Assembly: GCA_947630775.1 (NCBI GenBank) | Contig: CANRIY010000058.1 | Location: 1-9,857, forward strand | Source of the DNA: an uncultured Clostridia bacterium | Lineage (GTDB): Bacteria; Bacillota; Clostridia; Christensenellales; Borkfalkiaceae | Reading direction: 5' to 3' | Length of the DNA stretch: 9,857 nt | In this document: in pieces, positions 1-4,564 of the stretch | Layout: every line of letters starts with the position of its first letter | How positions within the stretch are numbered: position 1 is the stretch's first letter | The notes under the pieces: model-generated | Told to the model about the DNA's origin: nothing | The model's database searches: none | What the model saw: only the letters and a program-made list of their open reading frames with translations | Translations under genes and position numbers: made by a program

Positions 1-45
1 CGGCGCAGCTCACAGTGCACCGCACTGTTGAGCAGAATTGCGCCG
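1..45. repeat. Long hairpin at window edge
   Basis: An outer stem CGGCGCA (1-7) pairs with TGCGCCG (39-45). An inner stem GCTCACAGTGC (8-18) pairs with GCACTGTTGAGC (22-33) with one bulged base and a three-base loop. No T-run follows, so it is not a simple terminator. It abuts the direct-repeat array and is probably part of the same palindromic repeat block, which may continue upstream of the window. Confidence 0.6.
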
Positions 46-50
46 CTCCA

Positions 51-192
51 CTCAATTTGTCGAACCCCTTCGACTTACTGTCGTAACAAGCGAACGAGAC
101 AGTGACTCAATATCCCAAAAACGTATCTTTCTTCGCTCGCATTTATTTTGCGCGCGCCGATAAGGCGCAAGCGCAAAAGAAATCGAGCGAAA
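51..192. repeat. 142-bp interspersed direct repeat, copy 1
   Basis: This stretch matches 242-383 base for base except for three substitutions (offset 191). It contains several inverted repeats: TCGAA-cccc-TTCGA, ACTGTC...GACAGT, and an outer TTCGCTCG...CGAGCGAA that encloses a strong stem at 146-178 (TTTTGCGCGCGCC with GGCGCAAGCGCAAAA, two-base bulge). No long open frame with a recognisable product is present. It is best read as a structured, non-coding repeat element of this genome. The function is unknown. Confidence 0.85.
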
Positions 193-241
193 CATTCTCA
201 AATTACTGCGCGAAGCAAAACCACGCTTTTGCGGCAGCGCA

Positions 242-383
242 CTCAAGTTGTCGAACCCCTTCGACTTATTGTCGTAACAAGCGAACGAGACAGTGACTCA
301 ATATCCCAAAAATGTATCTTTCTTCGCTCGCATTTATTTTGCGCGCGCCGATAAGGCGCAAGCGCAAAAGAAATCGAGCGAAA
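242..383. repeat. 142-bp interspersed direct repeat, copy 2
   Basis: This is the second near-identical copy of the element at 51-192, with the strong inner hairpin at 337-369. The copy ends only eight bases before the AGGAGG ribosome binding site of the flavin reductase-like gene, so any transcript entering from the left carries this structure in its 5' leader. The 49-bp spacer between the copies (193-241) also holds a small hairpin (GCAAAA...TTTTGC) but is not itself repeated. Confidence 0.85.
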
Positions 384-403
384 TAAATATCAGGAGGTAA
401 ACT

Positions 404-982
404 ATGAAAAAAGATCTCGGGGCAAAGCCCTATCTCTTCCCCATGCCGACGTATATGATCGGCACCTACAACGAGGACGGCTCCGTAGACGTCATGATGA
501 TGGCTTGGGGCGGCATCTGCGCGGAGGACATGGTCGCCCTCAACCTCGAAGAAGCGCACAAGACCGTCGCAAATCTCAAAAAACGCGGCGCCTTCACACT
601 CGCCGTCCCCGGTACGGACACGATGGCGGAATCTGACTTCTTCGGGATCGCTTCTGCCAATAAAATCACGGACAAATTCGCCCGTACGGGGCTTCATGCC
701 GAAAAGAGCATGCGGGTCGACGCGCCCGTCATTACGGAGTATCCCGTCACGCTCGAGTGTACCGTCCTTGAGATGCAGGAACAGCCCTACGGCTTGCGCG
801 TCCTCGGAAAAATCGAAAACGTGCTTGCGGACGAGAAGACGCTCGACGAAAAGGGCAGGATCGACGCGGCAAAAGTGCACGCGTTCGCATTTGACCAGAT
901 GAGGAACGGCTATTACGCGGTCGGAAAGAAGATCGGCACCGCATGGAAGAGCGGCGCATATCTCCTCAAAAACGGGAAGTGA
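404..982 (+). CDS. Flavin reductase-like FMN-binding protein
   Basis: The 192-residue product matches the flavin reductase-like FMN-binding split-barrel family, cytosolic proteins that bind FMN and often supply reduced flavin or transfer electrons to partners. Family signs are the N-terminal stretch PYLFPMPTYMIGTYNEDGS followed by an MMMAWGG strand, a GAFTLAVPG strand near residue 65, an SANKITDKFARTG loop near residues 86-98, and a PVITEYPVTLEC strand near 110-125. The length is normal for the family. The start at 404 is supported by AGGAGG at 392-397, seven bases upstream. The gene appears monocistronic and is closed by the terminator at 1158-1194. Upstream lies the 142-bp repeat, and I see no consensus promoter in the gap. 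The natural substrate and electron partner cannot be read from the sequence. The fold assignment is strong; the reaction is inferred. Confidence 0.88.
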   Translation: MKKDLGAKPYLFPMPTYMIGTYNEDGSVDVMMMAWGGICAEDMVALNLEEAHKTVANLKKRGAFTLAVPGTDTMAESDFFGIASANKITDKFARTGLHAEKSMRVDAPVITEYPVTLECTVLEMQEQPYGLRVLGKIENVLADEKTLDEKGRIDAAKVHAFAFDQMRNGYYAVGKKIGTAWKSGAYLLKNGK

Positions 983-983
983 G

Positions 984-1109
984 GACAAATCGGTCGATTC
1001 CACTCTTTTTCGCTTATTTATCATTACGGTCATCGAGAGTCACACGCACGTGCTTGGGATCTGCCGCGATTGCGGCCGGCAATGGCTCGTGCCGCCCGCC
1101 GAGGATTGA
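984..1109 (+). pseudogene. Possible remnant with a zinc-knuckle motif
   Basis: After the flavin reductase stop, one frame stays open to a TGA at 1107-1109 and reads ESHTHVLGICRDCGRQW near its end. The His-x-His and Cys-x-x-Cys-Gly spacing resembles a zinc ribbon or knuckle. There is no ribosome binding site or ATG in this frame, and the frame overlaps the end of the upstream gene in the +1 phase. It could be a decayed C-terminal gene fragment or chance. The stretch 983-1157 otherwise shows no gene. Confidence 0.2.
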
Positions 1110-1157
1110 CCTGCACAGAAAATTTTCCCATCACGAAATCGTTAATAATTGATATCC

Positions 1158-1194
1158 AAAACAAGACACGGACAACAGTCCGTGTCTTGTTTTT
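1158..1194. terminator. Bidirectional intrinsic terminator
   Basis: A perfect 16-bp stem (1158-1173 with 1178-1193) closes on an AACA loop, and the right arm ends in a run of five T on the plus strand. The stem itself ends in AAAA/TTTT, so it can also work on the minus strand. It lies between two convergent genes, the flavin reductase-like gene (+) and the methyltransferase gene (-), and probably ends both transcripts. Confidence 0.9.
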
Positions 1195-1252
1195 GTGGAG
1201 CAATAAAGACAGAACCTTTTACCAGTATGTAAATTTGTATGATGAAGCAAAC

Positions 1253-3367
1253 TTATTTAAGCAACTGGTATCTAAATAACTTTTCTTTAATTTCTGTTTG
1301 ATAGTACGACTTTAATAACCTCTTCAAAGTGAATATTTTTTCATCTAAAACCCGATATTTCGGTCTATTTATTTCTTCACCTTTTTTATTAAATGTTCCA
1401 CTTGGCTCATCGACATTGATATCGTCGCAAATTTGAGATAGGCCATAAGTCCAGTCGAGCCGATATTCTTCCGTAGTTTTTGCAAAACTAAGAACCTCAA
1501 TCCATGCATCATACAAGGTTTGATCAGCCATATCAAGCGTATATTTCGAAAGAATATTATCTGCTCGAGTATCTTGTCCAAAACAAAACTGATTGATTAA
1601 ACCTTCTCTTGACAGTGATTTGTTTCTTTGCGATATTCCAGCCCACAAAAAACATTTGTATAGGAATTCTCTATCATCACAATATGCTTTCCCACCATCA
1701 GCAGTTTTCATGATTACTTCACGTTCCGTATAATCGGCATATTCGTAGCAATTAGCTAACCATAAAGGTAATTGAGTTAAGATATTATCTTCGGCGAGCT
1801 TGTAAGGTTTTTGGACTTTACAATATGCCGTGTAAGCCTCAATATCATTTACCAATTTGCCATTATCGGCTTTCGGAATATTACTCAAATTAAAAAGCCA
1901 TGCCATTGCGGTATCTGCCGTGGAGTCCACCAATAGCTCGGAAGGATTTTTACGAATTTTATATATTTGCCTTTCACCCAAGTCGCTATCAACATATAAA
2001 CACTCATTGCTATCATTTTTATTTTGCCATTCAATTAAAGCGATACCACCCTCACTCGCGTTAAAGTTAGATCTATTACAAATATAGCCCCTGATGAAAG
2101 TTTTATCTATCAAATGTTGTGATTTCCAATATTTAATAGGGGAGAAAAGAACATATGTATCCGTCGGTTGCCGCAAAAAATACTTGAACGCACTCCATAT
2201 AAATAAATTCTCCGTAGCGCGGTTAACATTTTTAGTGTCAAATATTTCCTTTGCCATTTCTTTATAGAGAAATTTTTCTTTTATGGTAAACGTGGGCTTG
2301 CCTTGGCTTGCGCCCCCTTGCGGCTCTACAAAGGGAGGATTCTCAAGCATTATTATCGTCATCTTGTCGTCTGTGAGCCAACTATGAAGTAATTTACTTT
2401 GTTGATTAAAGTCATCATTCACATAAATTTCAAGTCCCGTGTGAAAGCAAAACTTAAAGAAATCTTCACACAATGCATCTCCATCGGCAAGTAAACCGTT
2501 ATTAAAATCAATATTTTTGCGCGTGGGGGGAATAATCATTTTAACACGGCCATCATAAAGCCCTTTTAACGTTGTCCACTCAGTATAGTCGTATGTATTT
2601 AACACACAATGCGCAAGCTCATCCGCGCGCAAAAAGCGTTCGAGATTTCCCGTACCCGCACACCTATCAAAAATTATGTAATCGTTCCCGATGGGGACTC
2701 GGCTAATAGCTTCTCGCACCATTGAAGTCGCTATTTTAACATATTGTTCAGGCGTAAAAAAAGCACCAAGCTGTTTTTTCAAAAGATATGGTCCCAACAT
2801 ATTCATATTGAAATGCAGCCAACCAATATTGACAGTATCTGCATTTTCAGTGGCAATTTGTTTTTCCCAATCAAATGGATGAATATTTAGGAAATGGGGG
2901 GAAATGAACTCTTTTTTAACATCTTCTTTTGTTTTGATATTCTTTGGATACTCTCTACACAATTTATTATTATAAGATACTATTGAATACTCATCTATCC
3001 AACCCTTTATGAATTCGTTTTGCGACAAGAATTCAGTAAGAAAATCGACTGGGTTATCCCATGCGCCAGAACGAACTTCTGCGCCCGTTTCATTATCAAT
3101 TTTAATAAAAATATGCTCATTCAAGGATATGAGGTAACCATATTTAGGAATAGGCAAGGCACTACTGTTATATGCACGAACATAACGCGCCAACTGTTCT
3201 TTATGTTTATGTGTATTTTGAAACACCAATTTGAATTCGATTAAATTTCCACCATATCTACCGTCGGTATTCAATTCATAATCCGGTTCTAATCCAATCT
3301 CATTCCAAAATGCGATCATGCCCTCTATTTCACTTTTATAATAGGTACGGTTAACATGTGTTGCCAT
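1253..3367 (-). CDS. DNA N6-adenine methyltransferase with nuclease-like N-terminus (type IIG-like R-M)
   Basis: The 704-residue protein carries the motifs of gamma-type DNA adenine methyltransferases in order: GAFFTP (201-206, motif X), DRCAGTGN (234-241, motif I, SAM binding), and NPPF (343-346, motif IV, catalytic). The long remainder (about 370-704) is probably the target-recognition region. The N-terminal 100 residues contain PD (28-29), D35 and an E44-F-K46 pair in a GGNLIEFKL context. That fits a PD-(D/E)xK nuclease core, followed by a QLARYVRAYN helix as in restriction-type nuclease domains. I infer a one-polypeptide restriction-modification enzyme; a methylase without cleavage activity is the alternative. 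The start at 3367 has GAGGG just upstream, and an in-frame ATG 57 bases earlier lies in the promoter region. The A+T-rich composition contrasts with flanking genes, which suggests horizontal transfer. No separate endonuclease or specificity gene is adjacent. The XRE regulator next door is a likely controller. Confidence 0.82.
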   Translation of the reverse strand: MATHVNRTYYKSEIEGMIAFWNEIGLEPDYELNTDGRYGGNLIEFKLVFQNTHKHKEQLARYVRAYNSSALPIPKYGYLISLNEHIFIKIDNETGAEVRSGAWDNPVDFLTEFLSQNEFIKGWIDEYSIVSYNNKLCREYPKNIKTKEDVKKEFISPHFLNIHPFDWEKQIATENADTVNIGWLHFNMNMLGPYLLKKQLGAFFTPEQYVKIATSMVREAISRVPIGNDYIIFDRCAGTGNLERFLRADELAHCVLNTYDYTEWTTLKGLYDGRVKMIIPPTRKNIDFNNGLLADGDALCEDFFKFCFHTGLEIYVNDDFNQQSKLLHSWLTDDKMTIIMLENPPFVEPQGGASQGKPTFTIKEKFLYKEMAKEIFDTKNVNRATENLFIWSAFKYFLRQPTDTYVLFSPIKYWKSQHLIDKTFIRGYICNRSNFNASEGGIALIEWQNKNDSNECLYVDSDLGERQIYKIRKNPSELLVDSTADTAMAWLFNLSNIPKADNGKLVNDIEAYTAYCKVQKPYKLAEDNILTQLPLWLANCYEYADYTEREVIMKTADGGKAYCDDREFLYKCFLWAGISQRNKSLSREGLINQFCFGQDTRADNILSKYTLDMADQTLYDAWIEVLSFAKTTEEYRLDWTYGLSQICDDINVDEPSGTFNKKGEEINRPKYRVLDEKIFTLKRLLKSYYQTEIKEKLFRYQLLK

Positions 3368-3401
3368 ATACTTTCCCTCTCTTGCACAAAATATATAGCA
3401 A

Positions 3402-3431
3402 AGTATATCACATATGTAACTCATTTGTCAA
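3402..3431 (-). promoter_or_regulatory. Promoter of the methyltransferase gene
   Basis: On the minus strand, TTGACA (3426-3431) is separated by 18 bases from TATACT (3402-3407), which lies about 35 bases before the ATG. The -35 box overlaps that of the divergent regulator promoter, and the spacer contains the palindromic half-site ACATATGT. Confidence 0.7.
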
Positions 3432-3463
3432 TACATATGGGTTTTATATAAATCACAAATGTG
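3410..3463. promoter_or_regulatory. Candidate operator cluster for the XRE regulator
   Basis: Four related sites occur within 54 bases: ACATATGT (3410-3417), CATTTGT (3422-3428, the reverse complement of ACAAATG), ACATATG (3433-3439) and CACAAATGTG (3454-3463). They overlap both divergent promoters. Similar inverted half-sites in intergenic regions commonly bind XRE or C-protein dimers. Binding here is inferred, not shown. Confidence 0.5.
3425..3452 (+). promoter_or_regulatory. Promoter of the XRE regulator gene
   Basis: TTGTCA (3425-3430), a 16-base spacer and TATAAA (3447-3452) precede the regulator ATG by about 40 bases. The -35 box is shared, on the opposite strand, with the methyltransferase promoter, so the two are likely to be mutually exclusive or jointly regulated. 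Confidence 0.55.
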
Positions 3464-3491
3464 TTCCATAATAAATATAAAAGGTGATTAT

Positions 3492-3797
3492 ATGGATATA
3501 CTTGAACGCATCAAAACATTAAAGAAAGAAAGAGGCTGGTCAAACTATCAACTTACCAAAGAAGCCGCCTTAACTCCGTCAACCTTGACAAATATGTTTT
3601 CGCGGAAAACCATGCCTTCTATTGCAACACTAAAAGCAATTTGCGATGCCTTTGAGATAACTCTATCGCAATTTTTTAATGAAGATGAAGCCACGGCTGT
3701 TTTTTCAAGCGAAGAAATTAAGTTGATTCAAAGATATAGACAATTATCGAAAAAGAATAAAACCATAATCAACACTTTAATCAATGAGCTTGAATAA
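3492..3797 (+). CDS. XRE-family HTH regulator, probable controller of the adjacent R-M gene
   Basis: A 101-residue DNA-binding protein with a helix-turn-helix of the Cro/C1 (XRE) class. The recognition unit runs roughly from residue 17 to 38, with NYQLTKEAAL as the second helix and TPSTLTNMFSR as the recognition helix, followed by the typical PSIATLKAICDAF packing helix and FF near 61-62. The C-terminal part (about 70-101) is helical and charged and may help dimerise. The ATG at 3492 is preferred over one 33 bases upstream because AAGGTG sits seven bases before it and the earlier one lies within a candidate operator. The size and divergent position next to a methyltransferase resemble C proteins of restriction-modification loci, although such small XRE proteins also occur in phages and elements. 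It shares the A+T-rich composition of the methyltransferase gene, so the two were probably acquired together. Confidence 0.85.
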   Translation: MDILERIKTLKKERGWSNYQLTKEAALTPSTLTNMFSRKTMPSIATLKAICDAFEITLSQFFNEDEATAVFSSEEIKLIQRYRQLSKKNKTIINTLINELE

Positions 3798-3949
3798 GAA
3801 CCCTTCGTCGGATATGGGCTGCGCTTTAGCCCTTTTCGCAAGCGCAAAGGACAAATTGGCTCCACTTTGCCTCCCTCTTCCCGAAAAAACTCGCTCCACA
3901 ATCTTTTTCGCGGGAACCCTATGACGATTTGATTGAAATACATTTTAAT
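3798..3949. other. Gene-free stretch after the regulator
   Basis: No supported gene is seen here. The stretch holds small overlapping inverted repeats near 3816-3852 (GGGCT...AGCCC and GCGCTT...AAGCGC) and then featureless sequence up to the terminator. Composition returns towards that of the host genes, so the right edge of the A+T-rich cassette is probably close to 3800. Confidence 0.5.
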
Positions 3950-3964
3950 AGCCCCATAAGAACA

Positions 3965-3995
3965 AGTCCCGATGGCGATCGGGGCTTTTGTTTTT
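3965..3995 (+). terminator. Intrinsic terminator downstream of the XRE gene
   Basis: AGTCCCGAT (3965-3973) pairs with ATCGGGGCT (3978-3986) around a GGCG loop and is followed by TTTTGTTTTT. An upstream AGCCCC (3950-3955) could pair with the same GGGGCT arm, giving an alternative fold. It is about 170 bases after the regulator stop and would end its transcript. Confidence 0.8.
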
Positions 3996-4067
3996 ACTCA
4001 AATACAGCGAATTATCCGATATTCGTACAGGAAAAATCGTGTATCGTGATGAGCAAAATCTGTATAT

Positions 4068-4280
4068 AACGGCGGCTATTTATTCCACGGTGCTCTTGAC
4101 ATGAGCCTCGTAGGCGTGCGGTATTTATGGCAATGCGCCAAGTATCCCGCCCCGGGGTCCCCACAAAAAGACGAAGTATTTTTGTGGGGCTTATCTGCGG
4201 GGCTTTTTTCTTGCCTTTGGCAAACAGCCTACCGCACGTCTTTCTCATGTCAAGAGCCTTTCGCGGCATAAACCGCCGTT
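4068..4280. repeat. 213-bp imperfect palindrome, candidate MITE or structured RNA
   Basis: The two halves are nested inverted repeats: AACGGCGG (4068-4075) with CCGCCGTT (4273-4280), a perfect 14-bp pair GCTCTTGACATGAG (4092-4105) with its complement (4244-4257), GTGCGGTA (4116-4123) with TACCGCAC (4230-4237), and an apical 11-bp stem CCCCACAAAAA (4159-4169) with TTTTTGTGGGG (4179-4189). Interrupted pairing between these blocks extends the helix further. Neither strand has a convincing coding frame. It may be a miniature transposable element with long inverted arms, or a gene for a long hairpin RNA. I do not recognise it as any known RNA family. Confidence 0.7.
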
Positions 4281-4308
4281 TGAAAAGACAAAACCACGAA
4301 TATAACGA

Positions 4309-4350
4309 AAGAGCCTAAATCAAACACTTGCGTGTTCAATTTAGGCTCTT
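4309..4350 (-). terminator. Hairpin downstream of tRNA-Pro, probable terminator or processing stem
   Basis: A 12-bp stem (4309-4320 with 4339-4350) is extended by an inner near-perfect stem CAAACAC...GTGTTCA. It begins just after the encoded CCA of the tRNA. The sequence following it on the minus strand is only moderately T-rich, so termination may be weak. Its apical arm is complementary to the tRNA T-arm. Confidence 0.55.
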
Positions 4351-4352
4351 CG

Positions 4353-4429
4353 TGGTTGAGGTGACGTGACTTGAACACGCGACCTCTTGGTCCCTAACCA
4401 AGCGCGCTACCAAACTGCGCTACACCTCA
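4353..4429 (-). tRNA. tRNA-Pro, anticodon AGG
   Basis: The minus strand folds into a complete cloverleaf: acceptor TGAGGTG with CACCTCA (7 bp), D stem GCGC/GCGC, anticodon stem CTTGG/CCAAG around loop TTAGGGA, variable AGGTC, and T stem GCGTG/CACGT around TTCAAGT. The discriminator is A73 and CCA is encoded. The anticodon is AGG, which reads CCU; reading other CCN codons would need A34 to be deaminated to inosine. G37 and A73 fit proline tRNAs. The first pair is U1-A72 rather than the usual C1-G72 of bacterial tRNA-Pro, which is odd because G72 contributes to proline identity in E. coli. A perfect consensus promoter upstream argues that it is expressed. Confidence 0.9.
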
Positions 4430-4443
4430 GTAAAAGCATACTT

Positions 4444-4472
4444 ATTATATGCAAGAATCCTCTCCGTGTCAA
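4444..4472 (-). promoter_or_regulatory. Consensus promoter of tRNA-Pro
   Basis: On the minus strand TTGACA (4467-4472), 17 bases, TATAAT (4444-4449). The predicted start at about 4437 leaves a leader of roughly eight bases before the tRNA. Confidence 0.9.
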
Positions 4473-4529
4473 GCGTTTTCTCCGTGCATGACAAATATTT
4501 TTTTGCGATCTTGTAAGAAAGCGGCCCGC

Positions 4530-4558
4530 TTGACAAATTCCGCAAAATACGTTACACT
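4530..4558 (+). promoter_or_regulatory. Promoter of the ribosomal protection GTPase, giving a leaderless mRNA
   Basis: TTGACA (4530-4535), a 17-base spacer and TACACT (4553-4558). The ATG begins at 4565, seven bases after the end of the -10 box, which is where transcription should start. No purine-rich Shine-Dalgarno precedes the ATG (it is preceded by ACTCTTCTC). Confidence 0.8.
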
Positions 4559-4564
4559 CTTCTC

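Noticed and set aside
51..383. CRISPR array
   Set aside because: Only two long copies (142 bp) with a 49-bp spacer and strong internal hairpins, and no cas genes. This is not CRISPR architecture.
266..1033. 255-codon open frame on the minus strand across the flavin reductase gene
   Set aside because: It is antisense to a gene with a clear family match and ribosome binding site, runs into the repeat, and shows no protein family features.
4068..4280. 6S RNA or signal recognition particle RNA
   Set aside because: Size and extended hairpin shape recall 6S RNA, but I could not identify its conserved central bubble, nor the SRP GGAA tetraloop domain.
4012..4318. Small open frames (85 codons minus, 63 codons plus) in the palindrome region
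   Set aside because: They lie within the inverted repeat arms, lack ribosome binding sites and show no recognisable protein character.
3798..4350. Integrase or attachment-site remnant beside the tRNA
   Set aside because: A tRNA next to an acquired cassette suggested an attachment site, but I found no duplicate of the tRNA 3' end in the window and no recombinase gene.
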